From positions 744,001 to 808,000 of the forward strand of contig JADKDV010000001.1 of NCBI GenBank assembly GCA_016718315.1: a stretch of 64,000 nucleotides of DNA, read 5' to 3'. A program made the position numbers and the translations under genes. Source of the DNA: Candidatus Obscuribacter sp. (GTDB lineage: Bacteria; Cyanobacteriota; Vampirovibrionia; Obscuribacterales; Obscuribacteraceae). Below are positions 8,851 through 17,608 of this stretch, piece by piece. Position 1 is the stretch's first letter; each line of letters begins with the position of its first letter. The notes under the pieces are model-generated. The model did not search any database. It saw only the letters and a list, made by a program, of their open reading frames with translations, and had not been told where the DNA came from.

Positions 8851-9426
8851 TTAGCCTTTGGGATCGACCAGATAGAGTGTCTGTCCGTACTCTACCGTGG
8901 TGCCGTTCTCGACGCATATTTTGACAATTTTGCCGCTCACTTCTGAAGGCAAATCATTCATCAATTTCATCGCTTCGATAATGCAGACAGTCTGTCCGAC
9001 ACTAACACGGTCACCGACTTTGCAAAATGCCGCAGCTGTTGGCGAGGGTGATTGATAGAACGTACCAACCATTGGTGAAGTAATAGCGACAGTATTGGCT
9101 GTGCCATTATCTTCATTGTGATTGCTACTGGTCACTGCCTCAACTTTGACTGGCGCCGGTGCCGGTGCGTTAGCAGCCACTGGCTGTGGTGCTGCTTGAT
9201 CGACGAGACTTACAGCCGGACGAGCTTGCGTCATCATCTGACCCATTGGTATTTCAATGGTCGTTGGTGCTTGCTTCTCTTTTTTGACCGTTATTTTTTG
9301 GTCGCCAAATTCGATAGTCAACTCAGTCACGTCAGTACTGCTGACTATGCCGAGCAACTCTTTTATTTGCTGCAAATCTATTTTCACTGCTGATTTCTCG
9401 CTGTCAAACGTCTTATTGATGCTCAT
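8851..9426 (-). CDS. accB: Acetyl-CoA carboxylase, biotin carboxyl carrier protein
   Basis: 191 residues. The C-terminal biotinyl domain (about 115-191) carries the modified lysine K154 in 'IIEAMKLMND', preceded by 'ITSPMVGTFYQSPSP'. The N-terminal helix 'IDLQQIKELLGIVSSTDVTELTIEFG' is the usual subunit-contact region, and an Ala/Pro-rich linker (about 66-100) connects the two. It carries carboxybiotin between AccC and the AccAD transferase. It lies 11 bases after efp and 21 before accC. Confidence 0.96.
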   Translation of the reverse strand: MSINKTFDSEKSAVKIDLQQIKELLGIVSSTDVTELTIEFGDQKITVKKEKQAPTTIEIPMGQMMTQARPAVSLVDQAAPQPVAANAPAPAPVKVEAVTSSNHNEDNGTANTVAITSPMVGTFYQSPSPTAAAFCKVGDRVSVGQTVCIIEAMKLMNDLPSEVSGKIVKICVENGTTVEYGQTLYLVDPKG

Positions 9427-9437
9427 TAAAAAATAGA

Positions 9438-9998
9438 TTAAACGCGGGTCAGATACTTACGGTTACGTGTATCGACCTTGAGTTTGTCACCCACTTTGAT
9501 GTGGAAAGGTACTGTAATTACTGCACCAGTCTCAAGGGTAGCAGGTTTACCGCCACCGGAGCTGGTATCACCGCGTTCATCAGGAGCGGTTTCTTTTACT
9601 TCTAGTTCGACTGTGTTGGGCAATTCTACGCCGATTACCTTTTCGTTGAAGCGCATCACAGTGATGCCTTCCAGTCCTTCTTTGAGAAACTCAACGCCAG
9701 AACCAATCTGCTCAGCAGACATATCCATCTGCTCAAAATTCATTTGGTCCATCATTGTGTAATTTTCAGCTGACTTGTAGAGAAACTGAAACTCTGATTT
9801 TTCGATGATGGCTGTGGGCAATTTTTCACCAGCTCTAAATGTTTGCTCAAGCACGTTGCCACTCTCTACGTTTTTTAGCTTGGTGCGGACAAAAGCTGCG
9901 CCTTTGCCAGGTTTTACGTGCATAAACTCAACAACTTGCCAGATGCCGTTGTTATAAAGGATGGTCACACCGGTACGAAAATCATTACTTGAAATCAT
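9438..9998 (-). CDS. efp: Translation elongation factor P
   Basis: 186 residues from ATG 9998; the family's conserved N-terminus 'MISSNDFRTGVTILYNNGIWQV' fixes this start, not the TTG seven codons upstream. EF-P relieves ribosome stalling at polyproline stretches, which fits a genome that encodes proline-rich proteins such as the one at 1273. The tip-of-loop lysine is K32 in 'KPGKGAAF'. That residue is post-translationally modified in many bacteria, but no epmA/epmB or earP is in this window. The three-domain length is normal. First gene of the efp-accB-accC operon. Confidence 0.96.
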   Translation of the reverse strand: MISSNDFRTGVTILYNNGIWQVVEFMHVKPGKGAAFVRTKLKNVESGNVLEQTFRAGEKLPTAIIEKSEFQFLYKSAENYTMMDQMNFEQMDMSAEQIGSGVEFLKEGLEGITVMRFNEKVIGVELPNTVELEVKETAPDERGDTSSGGGKPATLETGAVITVPFHIKVGDKLKVDTRNRKYLTRV

Positions 9999-10108
9999 GG
10001 CAGTCGGCAATAGCTCCAAAAACGCGACGAAGAGTAGTCAAGCAGGAAATCCGAATCGGAACCTTTCCTTCGAGACTGGCAGATTTTAACATCTGTCCTA
10101 AAAACATA

Positions 10109-10189
10109 CCTTGAGTAACTTCTGATGTTTACAGATATGGAGGGTTTTTGAGTACCTTTGCAAACAAAGGCAAAAACTCCGACTCAAGG
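10109..10189. repeat. Nested inverted repeats between efp and valS
   Basis: CCTTGAGT (10109-10116) and ACTCAAGG (10182-10189) are perfect inverted repeats. Inside lies a strong stem: GTTTTTG (10144-10150) with CAAAAAC (10171-10177), extended by the loop stem CCTTTG/CAAAGG (10155-10160, 10165-10170). TTGAGT at 10148-10153 can alternatively pair with ACTCAA. The region is the divergent leader of efp (minus) and valS (plus). It could be an RNA leader of efp or an operator; there is no T-tract to make it a simple terminator. Confidence 0.55.
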
Positions 10190-10211
10190 CTCCAGCGGTT
10201 TGCTTTGTCAC

Positions 10212-10220
10212 TGATATAAT
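10212..10220 (+). promoter_or_regulatory. Extended -10 promoter for valS
   Basis: TGATATAAT is a perfect TATAAT (10215-10220) with the TGn extension. No good -35 hexamer is present 17 bases upstream, as expected for an extended -10 promoter. Transcription would start near 10227, giving a short leader of about 45 bases before the valS ATG. Confidence 0.55.
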
Positions 10221-10270
10221 CGGGCTTCACAGAGATTAGTGCTTGCTTTTGCGGTAGCAAAGAGAGAAAC

Positions 10271-12991
10271 ATGATTAATAGTCCAGTCAACACTCAAGAA
10301 GAAGCCCCCAAAGGCGGAAACGCTTATGTGCCCAAGGAAGTGGAAGAGCGCTGGACAAGCTACTGGCACGAGAACAAGCTTTTTAATCTGGATATTCATC
10401 CAGACAAGCCCCGCTTTTCAATTGCCCTGCCCCCGCCCAACATTACAGGCAATTTACATATGGGTCATGCCCTCAACGGCACAATCCAGGATGTCCTGAT
10501 TCGCCTTAAACGCATGCAAGGTTACAGTGTGCTCTGGCAGCCTGGCACTGATCACGCTGGTATTTCCACCCAGATGGTGGTGGAGCGCAAACTTAAAAGC
10601 GAAGGTATCAATCGCCATAAGTTAGGACGCGATGCTTTTATCGCCAAAGTCTGGGAGTGGCGTCGTCAATACGGCGACACCATCATGTCGCAGTATCGCA
10701 GCCTGGGCGTTAGCTTTAGCTGGGATAGAGTTGCTTTTACGATGGACGAGAGTTATGTCAAAGCGATCTATAAAGCTTTTGTCACACTCTATAAAGATGG
10801 TTTTATCTATCGGGGCAACAGAGTCACCAATTGGTGCCCTCGCTGTATGACAAGTCTCTCCGACCTGGAAGTACAACATGACGATACCAAAGGCTTTTTG
10901 TATCACATCAAATATAAGCTTGCGGATGCAAAGTCAGAAAGTGATGGACTGGTAGTTGCCACCACAAGACCTGAGACACTCTTTGGTGACGTGGCTGTAG
11001 CGGTGCACCCATCTGACGATCGCTATAAAGCTTTTATTGGCAAGACTGTACTTTTACCTCTTACTGGTCGTCCTATCCCTGTTATCGCCGACAACTATGT
11101 CGAGCGCGAATTTGGTACTGGTGCCCTCAAAATCACACCAGCCCATGACGCCAATGACTTTGAAGTAGGTGTCAGACACAACCTAGACAAGCCAGTGGTA
11201 ATTGACCCTAAAGGTCATCTCACTGATAGCGAGTATGTGCCAGCCGACTTGCATGGCAAAGAGCGCTTTGCCGCTCGCAAAGAAGTAGTGGCAAAACTGG
11301 AAGAAGCCGGTCTTTTGCTAGAAGCTAAAAATTACGACCATGGTGTTGGCACTTGTGAGCGCTGCAACACTGTGATTGAGCCACTACTATCAGATCAATG
11401 GTATCTCTCCATGAAGGAGCTGGCTGAGCCAGCAATCACGGCAGTAGAAGAAGAAAGAGTGCAGTTTATCCCGGATAGATATGCTTCTACTTATCTGGAT
11501 TGGATGCGTAACATCAAAGACTGGTGTATCTCCAGACAACTCTGGTGGGGACATCGCATCCCTATTTGGACCTGCCAAAAATGCAATACAGTTGATGCCT
11601 TTGAGAGTGCTCCTGAGACCTGCCCCAAATGCGGTGCTAGTGGAGATCAGTTGCTCCAGGACGAAGACGTGCTCGACACCTGGTTTAGCTCAGCCCTCTG
11701 GCCCTTTGCCACTCTAGGCTGGCCTGACGAGACTAAAGAGCTCAAGCTCTTTTATCCAACCACAGTGCTATCTACAGCACGCGACATCATCAATCTCTGG
11801 GTAGCGCGCATGATCTTTATGAGCATGAAGTTCATGAAGACAATTCCCTTTAAGCACGTACTGGTCCACCCAGTTATCCAGACTGGTGATGGTAAGCGTA
11901 TGTCTAAATCCAAAGGCAACGCAGTTGACCCTCTCGATATGATTGCTAAGTACGGCGCTGATGCTTGCCGCTTCTGGTTTATGTCGATGGGCATTAAAGG
12001 CGATCAAGACGTCAGATTTAGAGAAGAAAAGCTGGAAGAGTATAAGCGCTTTGCCAACAAACTCTGGAATGCTGGACGCTTTACCCTGACTCAGTTAGAA
12101 GGCTATAGCCCGAGAGGCTTTAATCTAGAAAAACTGACACTGGCAGACAAATGGATTTTGCACCGCTATAACGTCATGCTAGATCTTATCGCCATGCATT
12201 TTGGTGATTATGACTTTGACAATGCTGCCCGTGTTATCCACGAATTTACCTGGGATTGCTTTTGCGACTGGTATTTAGAAATAGCCAAAATCCAGCTAGG
12301 TAGAGAAAAAGAATCAGGCGAAGAAGGTCAAACAAAAGCCGTCCTGGCTACAGTATTTGAAGGACTGATGAGAGCACTGCATCCTATCATGCCTTTTATC
12401 ACAGAAGAACTCTGGTCCAAAATACCCAAATCTAGTTTTGTGCCAAAAGACTTCCAGTCTGTAATGTTTGCTGCATATCCAAGACCTGACGAAAACCTGA
12501 TTAACGACGAAGCCGAAGAAGAAATGGAACTCTTAATTAGAGTAATCCGTTCTATCCGCAATATTCGCCAGACTTATAACGTGCCAGCATCGAGTCAGGC
12601 CGAAGTAATGATCACCTGTCTTGATGAGCATGAAATGCAAACACTGGTCACCGGTCGCGAATACATTGAGCGCATGGCCAGAGTAAGCCCCCTCGATATC
12701 CAGATGGATTGCACGCCGCCACAAATGGCTGCTTGCGAGGCGGTAAGCAGGGTCAATATTTATGTGCCATTAGCCAAACTAATCGACGTCACAAAAACTA
12801 GAGAAAAACTCTTATTACGTCGTCAGGCCCTCGAAAAGGACATGGCTAAAAACGAGCAGATCATGAGCAATGCTGACTTTAAGGCAAAGGCTCCGCCGGA
12901 CAAAGTAGCTACCATCGAAAATCAAAAAGCAGAACTGACCAAGCAAATTGCCAGTATCGATGCCCAGCTAGCAGTACTGGAAAAAGCCTAG
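10271..12991 (+). CDS. valS: Valyl-tRNA synthetase
   Basis: 906 residues, normal length. It charges tRNA-Val in the cytoplasm. Class I signatures are 'PPPNITGNLHMGHALNG' (HIGH, near residue 64) and 'GKRMSKSKGNAVDPLD' (KMSKS, near 545). The editing CP1 domain lies between, with zinc-knuckle-like Cys pairs ('CPRC', 'CERC', 'CQKC', 'CPKC'). The C-terminal ~65 residues form the ValRS coiled coil ('LLLRRQALEKDMAKNEQIM'). ATG follows AAAGAGAG. It converges on the kelch lipoprotein gene with only seven bases between stops. Confidence 0.97.
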   Translation: MINSPVNTQEEAPKGGNAYVPKEVEERWTSYWHENKLFNLDIHPDKPRFSIALPPPNITGNLHMGHALNGTIQDVLIRLKRMQGYSVLWQPGTDHAGISTQMVVERKLKSEGINRHKLGRDAFIAKVWEWRRQYGDTIMSQYRSLGVSFSWDRVAFTMDESYVKAIYKAFVTLYKDGFIYRGNRVTNWCPRCMTSLSDLEVQHDDTKGFLYHIKYKLADAKSESDGLVVATTRPETLFGDVAVAVHPSDDRYKAFIGKTVLLPLTGRPIPVIADNYVEREFGTGALKITPAHDANDFEVGVRHNLDKPVVIDPKGHLTDSEYVPADLHGKERFAARKEVVAKLEEAGLLLEAKNYDHGVGTCERCNTVIEPLLSDQWYLSMKELAEPAITAVEEERVQFIPDRYASTYLDWMRNIKDWCISRQLWWGHRIPIWTCQKCNTVDAFESAPETCPKCGASGDQLLQDEDVLDTWFSSALWPFATLGWPDETKELKLFYPTTVLSTARDIINLWVARMIFMSMKFMKTIPFKHVLVHPVIQTGDGKRMSKSKGNAVDPLDMIAKYGADACRFWFMSMGIKGDQDVRFREEKLEEYKRFANKLWNAGRFTLTQLEGYSPRGFNLEKLTLADKWILHRYNVMLDLIAMHFGDYDFDNAARVIHEFTWDCFCDWYLEIAKIQLGREKESGEEGQTKAVLATVFEGLMRALHPIMPFITEELWSKIPKSSFVPKDFQSVMFAAYPRPDENLINDEAEEEMELLIRVIRSIRNIRQTYNVPASSQAEVMITCLDEHEMQTLVTGREYIERMARVSPLDIQMDCTPPQMAACEAVSRVNIYVPLAKLIDVTKTREKLLLRRQALEKDMAKNEQIMSNADFKAKAPPDKVATIENQKAELTKQIASIDAQLAVLEKA

Positions 12992-12998
12992 TTGCCCT

Positions 12999-13952
12999 TT
13001 AGTCAGCGCCGTAAATTTCGACAGTGGTTGATGGTGTTGGACTCTCGCCCTCTTTAGGGGCCAGTCCAATGCCACCATATATAATGGCACTATTTTGACC
13101 AAAGGCAAAACCCCGGGGATTTAGTCTGGCTTCGTGCAGTTGCCCAACTACTGAGATTTTTTTCTTAGCAGGGTCAATTATTTCAATACTCGAGAGCAAC
13201 TTATCAGGCGCTTCTTCATCGTCAAGACCGCGTCCACCAACGACAAGGACACGGCCGTCAGCAAGTGGCAACAACAAAAAATCTGTACGAGGTCGACTGA
13301 GATGACCACAGTCCTCAATTATCTTTTTGACAGGGTCATAGGTCTGGACCTCAATTACAGGCTTGCCTCCAAGAGTAGTACCACCGACAATCAAGACACG
13401 CTTGTCTTTGAGGAGCACCATAAAATGCCCTCTTCTTGGTGGCAGCATCGGCGGTCCTGGTATTAGTTCTTCATCGACGCGGTTATATACATAAGTGCGA
13501 TAAGTAGGGGCCTCGACTCGCTCGCCAACCCCATCAAGACCATAGTTGCCGCCCGAAATAAAAACCATATCTTCACTCAGCGCCACACTGGTAAAATCTC
13601 GACTGACTGGTTGCCCCCACCTGTATCTCGCAAAAAAGCCATCGCGCTGGATGTCTTCATCAAAGTGCTGAGCTGCCTCTGGATCACAGAGCACCGGCGG
13701 AAATTTTTTACCTTTAAGCTGGACACTGACTACACCGTTGTACAAGACATTAGGCTCAGTCAGGTCCATAGTCAGTCCGTTGCCATCAGCAAGCTTGATT
13801 TGCACCTCGGAGGCAGTACGGGTTGCATAATCGAGTATTTTGGGTGTACGTGTGGGCGTACTGCAGCTCGTCAAAAGCATGCCGCAAGCGATACTGACGA
13901 GACAAATTGAGCCCGCAGCAAACCGCTTAAATTTATACGACGGGGTTTTCAA
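12999..13952 (-). CDS. Kelch-repeat lipoprotein
   Basis: 317 residues from a TTG start. The N-terminus has a lipobox (SIACGMLLTSC, Cys about 30), so it should be a lipid-anchored envelope protein. Residues about 100-310 contain four to five kelch-like blades, seen as 'MVFISGGNYG', 'RVLIVGGTTLGG', 'RVLVVGGRGLDD' and 'SAIIYGGIGL', each followed by a Tyr/Ile-x-P ('VQTYDPVKK', 'IEIIDPAKK'). Kelch propellers bind proteins or glycans; four or five blades may be incomplete. No catalytic residues are seen. It is divergent from the permease gene with 53 bases between starts. Confidence 0.75.
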   Translation of the reverse strand: MKTPSYKFKRFAAGSICLVSIACGMLLTSCSTPTRTPKILDYATRTASEVQIKLADGNGLTMDLTEPNVLYNGVVSVQLKGKKFPPVLCDPEAAQHFDEDIQRDGFFARYRWGQPVSRDFTSVALSEDMVFISGGNYGLDGVGERVEAPTYRTYVYNRVDEELIPGPPMLPPRRGHFMVLLKDKRVLIVGGTTLGGKPVIEVQTYDPVKKIIEDCGHLSRPRTDFLLLPLADGRVLVVGGRGLDDEEAPDKLLSSIEIIDPAKKKISVVGQLHEARLNPRGFAFGQNSAIIYGGIGLAPKEGESPTPSTTVEIYGAD

Positions 13953-14005
13953 GACAACACCAATGCCACCAATCCATTGTAATGTAATCTATCATCGAGG
14001 AAGCA

Positions 14006-14596
14006 ATGGTTAGCCGCCTGAAGCGTTTTAAAATATGGCTCTTTGAGGGCATGCATCGCAAGCAGAAGCATGGTCAGCCAGATCACTGGTGGCGAGTCAT
14101 GTGCCTGGTCGGTACTGACTATTTTTCTTCTATGGGATTTCAACCCAGTATATCTTTTGTAGCAGCTGGCATGCTGGCGCCACTGGCTACACTAAATCTG
14201 GTACTACTGACTCTATTTGGCGCACTGCCGACTTATTATCTGGTTGCTAAAGAAAGCCCCCATGGACAGGGTAGCTTTGCCATATTCGAGAGACTTTTAA
14301 CTGGCTGGGTAGGCAAGACCCTGGTTTTAATTTTGCTTGGCTTTGCTTTTACCGATTTTATTTTTACTATCACCATGTGTGCCGCCGACGCCACCGCCCA
14401 CATAGTCGAAAACCCCCTCGTACCAGAGTTTTTTCACGACCGCCTGCGTACAACTTTGCTCTTAATCGCCGCTCTGGGACTGGTATTTTTAAAAGGCTTC
14501 CAGGACGCAGTCAAAATATCCTTTACACTTGTGCTCTTTTTATTTAGCAGTAAACGCAGTAGTGATAACAGTCTGCCTGACCAAGCTGAGCGCTGA
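14006..14596 (+). CDS. APC-family permease, N-terminal part (frameshifted gene)
   Basis: 196 residues; after residue ~178 the frame runs into unrelated sequence and stops. The real part has transmembrane segments near 50-75, 103-128 and 148-165, and starts 'VMCLVGTDYFSSMGFQPSISF', typical of the amino-acid/polyamine/cation (APC) permease family. The continuation is in the +1 frame at 14529-16007. Deleting one T from the T5 run at 14537-14541 would restore a single ~667-residue protein reading '..FTLVLFYLAVNAVVITV..'. GAGGAAGC is the ribosome site. Either a true mutation, a sequencing error, or (less likely) programmed frameshifting. Confidence 0.75.
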   Translation: MVSRLKRFKIWLFEGMHRKQKHGQPDHWWRVMCLVGTDYFSSMGFQPSISFVAAGMLAPLATLNLVLLTLFGALPTYYLVAKESPHGQGSFAIFERLLTGWVGKTLVLILLGFAFTDFIFTITMCAADATAHIVENPLVPEFFHDRLRTTLLLIAALGLVFLKGFQDAVKISFTLVLFLFSSKRSSDNSLPDQAER

Positions 14597-16007
14597 TCCG
14601 ACTTACTATCAACACTGGCTTACCAGCCTCTTTGCCGAGCATAGCTCGTATTTAGAGATGTTTAAAAAAGCAGCTTTTGTGTTTCCCCAGCTAGCTCTGG
14701 GCATGTCTGGCTTTGAGACCGGGGTGGCAGTGATGCCACTGGTCAAAGCTCCGGCACACAAAGAGTCAACTGAGCCTTCTATCAAAGTCGATACAGCCGG
14801 ATTTAAACAAGTGCATCAATCGGTAGATGGCTTTAACTCAGAAATAAAAGAAGATACAGAAGATCCCGTAGAGATTGCCGGCAGAATAAAAAACACTCGT
14901 CTGCTTTTAATTACAGTGGCGGTAATAATGTCTGCCTTTTTGCTTGTCGGTAGCTTTATCACCACACTACTGATACCAGCTCAGCTATTTGTCGACCATG
15001 GACCAGCTAACGGACGAGCCCTGGCCTATCTAGCTCATCTCTATCTGGGCGAAGGCTTTGGTAGCGTTTATGATACTGCCACTATCCTTATATTATGGTT
15101 TGCTGGAGCATCCGGCATGGCAGCACTGCTCAGTCTAGTGCCCCAATATCTACCAAGATATGGCATGGCACCAGAGTGGGCCTCAGCCAAAAGACCGCTG
15201 GTGATTTTCTTTACTCTTGTCTCGGTTTTTATTACTGTTGTTTTTAAGGCTGATGTCGACGCCCAGGCTGGTGCCTTTGCCACAGGTCTACTGGTGATGA
15301 TCACCTCGGCATCACTGGCCATAACAGCACTTAAATGGCGCCAGGGATGGGGCTATAGATTGGCATTCGGCACCATATCCGCCATCTTTATTTATTCATC
15401 GGTGGTGGTATCACTGGATAGACCGGATGGTCTCTTTATCTCTTTCTTTTTTATAGCAGCAGTGCTTATCACCAGCTTTGTCTCCAGAGCTATCCGCTCA
15501 ACTGAGCTAAGAGTAGGTCATGTCAAATTGGACAGCCAGGCCAGTCAATTTGTTGGTGCTAGCTGTAAAGAAGACCTGGGAGTTATCCGCATCCTCGCCC
15601 ATAGGCCAGGCAGCACAGACTATGCCATCAAAGAACAAGAAGCACGTAAAACACATAGCATCCAGGATGAAGAAGGCGACTTTATTTTTTTGGAAGTAAC
15701 TCCAGGTGATGTCTCAGAATTTGAGGAAGATACACTGGAAGTAAAAGGCTTTATTAAAGATGGTTATCGCGTTTTACGCTGCCGCAGCGCCAGCGTACCC
15801 AATGCCATTGCCGCTCTTTTGCTCTACATAAGAGACAAAACAGGACGCACGCCACATGCTTATTTTGCCTGGACCGAAGGTAATCCATTGTTTTATGTGG
15901 TCAAATATATTCTCCTTGGAGAAGGCGAGACAGCACCACTTACTAGAGAAATTTTAAGGGTAGCTGAAGATGATCCTGAGAAAAGACCCAGAATACACGT
16001 AGGCTAA
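14529..16007 (+). CDS. APC-family permease, C-terminal part (frameshifted gene)
   Basis: The 492-residue reading frame begins at a TTG with no ribosome site, so it is the downstream part of the gene at 14006, not an independent gene. It carries the remaining transmembrane segments (near residues 5-20, 45-65, 125-150, 185-210, 230-340) and a cytosolic C-terminal domain of about 150 residues ('RILAHRPGSTDYAIKEQEAR...'). The cytosolic loop (about 70-120) is rich in charged residues. The stop lies two bases before the start of the receiver-kinase gene, so the two are probably translationally coupled. Substrate unknown: amino acids or cations are typical for the family. Confidence 0.75.
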   Translation: MCSFYLAVNAVVITVCLTKLSADPTYYQHWLTSLFAEHSSYLEMFKKAAFVFPQLALGMSGFETGVAVMPLVKAPAHKESTEPSIKVDTAGFKQVHQSVDGFNSEIKEDTEDPVEIAGRIKNTRLLLITVAVIMSAFLLVGSFITTLLIPAQLFVDHGPANGRALAYLAHLYLGEGFGSVYDTATILILWFAGASGMAALLSLVPQYLPRYGMAPEWASAKRPLVIFFTLVSVFITVVFKADVDAQAGAFATGLLVMITSASLAITALKWRQGWGYRLAFGTISAIFIYSSVVVSLDRPDGLFISFFFIAAVLITSFVSRAIRSTELRVGHVKLDSQASQFVGASCKEDLGVIRILAHRPGSTDYAIKEQEARKTHSIQDEEGDFIFLEVTPGDVSEFEEDTLEVKGFIKDGYRVLRCRSASVPNAIAALLLYIRDKTGRTPHAYFAWTEGNPLFYVVKYILLGEGETAPLTREILRVAEDDPEKRPRIHVG

Positions 16008-16009
16008 AA

Positions 16010-17095
16010 TTGAAAGTACTAATCGCAGACCAGGACGCAAACGGCGTACGCTTACTTGATATGGTGCTCAAAGAAGAAGGATTTGAGACCATAATCTGTC
16101 AAAAGGGCGAAGAAGCATTTAGGCGCTGGCAATCCAATGACTTTCCTCCGTTTATTATCATGGATCCCAATTTGCCTGATATGCCAGGTATTGATTTACT
16201 CAAAAAGCTGCGCAACCATGAACGCGGCAAAACCACCTATGTGATGTTTTTGACAGCACGCGGTCTGCGCGAGAACATCATCCAGGCATTTAACCAGGGC
16301 GTTGATGAATACATGGTCAAGCCTTTTTATGCTGAAGAATTGAAAGCCCGCTTGAAGGCAGGCAAGCGCACAATACTCTTGCAAAAGCAGATCCAAGACC
16401 GCAATATCCTCTTAGAAGAACTGGTCTATGCCGTCACCCATGATATGCGCACACCGCTAATAGCCATGGAAATGACTATGGACCAGGCGCAGGACAATGT
16501 TTATGGCGAATTGCCAGCTGACTACAAAAAAATACTAGGCACGACTAAACGCTCGCTGCAAGACCTTTTATCTATGGTCGATAACCTGCTGAGAGTGGCG
16601 CGTTATGAGTCAGGCAAAATCGAACACAAAAAGGAATTGACCCCGCTTGTCACTATTTGCCAGGAATGTATCGCCGAACTGAAGCCACTCTGGCATCGCA
16701 AAAATATAGCCTGCAAATTAAATACCAATGTTGCTCAAGTTGAACTGACAATAGTGCGTCAAGACCTCAAACGAGTCATATTCAATCTCCTAGATAATGC
16801 CATTAAATTCACTCCTTCGGGTGGTTCAATCGATCTTTCGGTGGAACTGATACAAGGTAGAGTGATAGTCGGAGTAAGAGATAGCGGTCGCGGTATTGCC
16901 CCAGAAGAGACCAAAATGGTCTTTGATCGCTTTGCCCGGGCCCAGGGAGCCAGGCATGCGCCGGGCACTGGACTGGGTCTATACATGTGCCGCAAAGTAA
17001 TCGAAGCCCACGGTGGCATTGTCGATTGTATTTCGAGGGCTGGTCAGGGCACGACTTTTAGCTTTATGCTGCCTGTTGCCAATAAATCATCATAG
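16010..17095 (+). CDS. Receiver-domain histidine kinase
   Basis: 361 residues from a TTG start two bases after the permease stop. A receiver domain (1-118) has the phospho-acceptor D52 ('IIMDPNLPDMPG'), T82 and K104. A HisKA domain has H144 in 'AVTHDMRTPL'. The HATPase domain (about 240-357) has N-box 'NLLDNAIKFT', G1 'DSGRGIAPE' and G2 'GTGLGLYM'. There is no membrane segment, so it is cytoplasmic. An N-terminal receiver ahead of the kinase core suggests its activity is set by phosphorylation from another kinase. The tight link to the permease hints at transport-linked sensing (inference). Confidence 0.88.
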   Translation: MKVLIADQDANGVRLLDMVLKEEGFETIICQKGEEAFRRWQSNDFPPFIIMDPNLPDMPGIDLLKKLRNHERGKTTYVMFLTARGLRENIIQAFNQGVDEYMVKPFYAEELKARLKAGKRTILLQKQIQDRNILLEELVYAVTHDMRTPLIAMEMTMDQAQDNVYGELPADYKKILGTTKRSLQDLLSMVDNLLRVARYESGKIEHKKELTPLVTICQECIAELKPLWHRKNIACKLNTNVAQVELTIVRQDLKRVIFNLLDNAIKFTPSGGSIDLSVELIQGRVIVGVRDSGRGIAPEETKMVFDRFARAQGARHAPGTGLGLYMCRKVIEAHGGIVDCISRAGQGTTFSFMLPVANKSS

Positions 17096-17174
17096 CTTTG
17101 CTGATCAATCGGCACAAAGAGGGATACGCTAACTAGCGGTGGCGGGGTATATTGGCCTTACTTACAGGTCTAAT

Positions 17175-17606
17175 ATGTTCAAAAAGATCGCTCATTATTT
17201 GCATTCAATGCCATTTTTTAGCAAGTGGCTCAAAAAGGGTGGGGTCGAAGAAGCCGACACCATTGTGAGTGCACGCATGACTAATAACCGTCTCCACGCT
17301 CTCGATGGTCATGGTCACAGACAGTGCTATATGGACAAATTGCGCGAAGTAGTGCACGAGCAAGAACCAATTGAAAGTAACAAAGAACGCTGGTTTGGAC
17401 ATCCAGATCATGTTAATCCCGAAGGCCCAGCGTCAATTGAGACATCGGGCAGCCATGGCAAAGCACGGCGCTCTTCCACCAGGCTGTCGCAAGCAAGGAT
17501 AACCAGTACCCGCCTGCAAGCCTATCAAGACAGTGTGGCTGGTCGCTCCGCCCATGGCGAAGCACGCGCTATAGACGAAATCGACTCCAGCCAGGACGAA
17601 ATCTAG
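17175..17606 (+). CDS. Basic/polar protein of unknown function
   Basis: 143 residues from ATG 17175 (AGGTC upstream); an in-frame GTG at 17139 is possible but less likely. The N-terminus is an amphipathic, basic 'MFKKIAHYLHSMPFFSKWLKK'. The middle and end are polar with two similar segments, 'SHGKARRSSTRLSQARITSTRL' and 'SAHGEARAIDEIDSSQ'. There is no signal peptide and no recognisable domain. Stop codons of this gene and the NarL-type regulator lie 2 bases apart, in convergent orientation. Confidence 0.5.
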   Translation: MFKKIAHYLHSMPFFSKWLKKGGVEEADTIVSARMTNNRLHALDGHGHRQCYMDKLREVVHEQEPIESNKERWFGHPDHVNPEGPASIETSGSHGKARRSSTRLSQARITSTRLQAYQDSVAGRSAHGEARAIDEIDSSQDEI

Positions 17607-17608
17607 CC

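Noticed and set aside
10020..10270. T-box leader for valS
   Set aside because: No T-box sequence or specifier stem was recognised, and the predicted valS leader is only about 45 bases.
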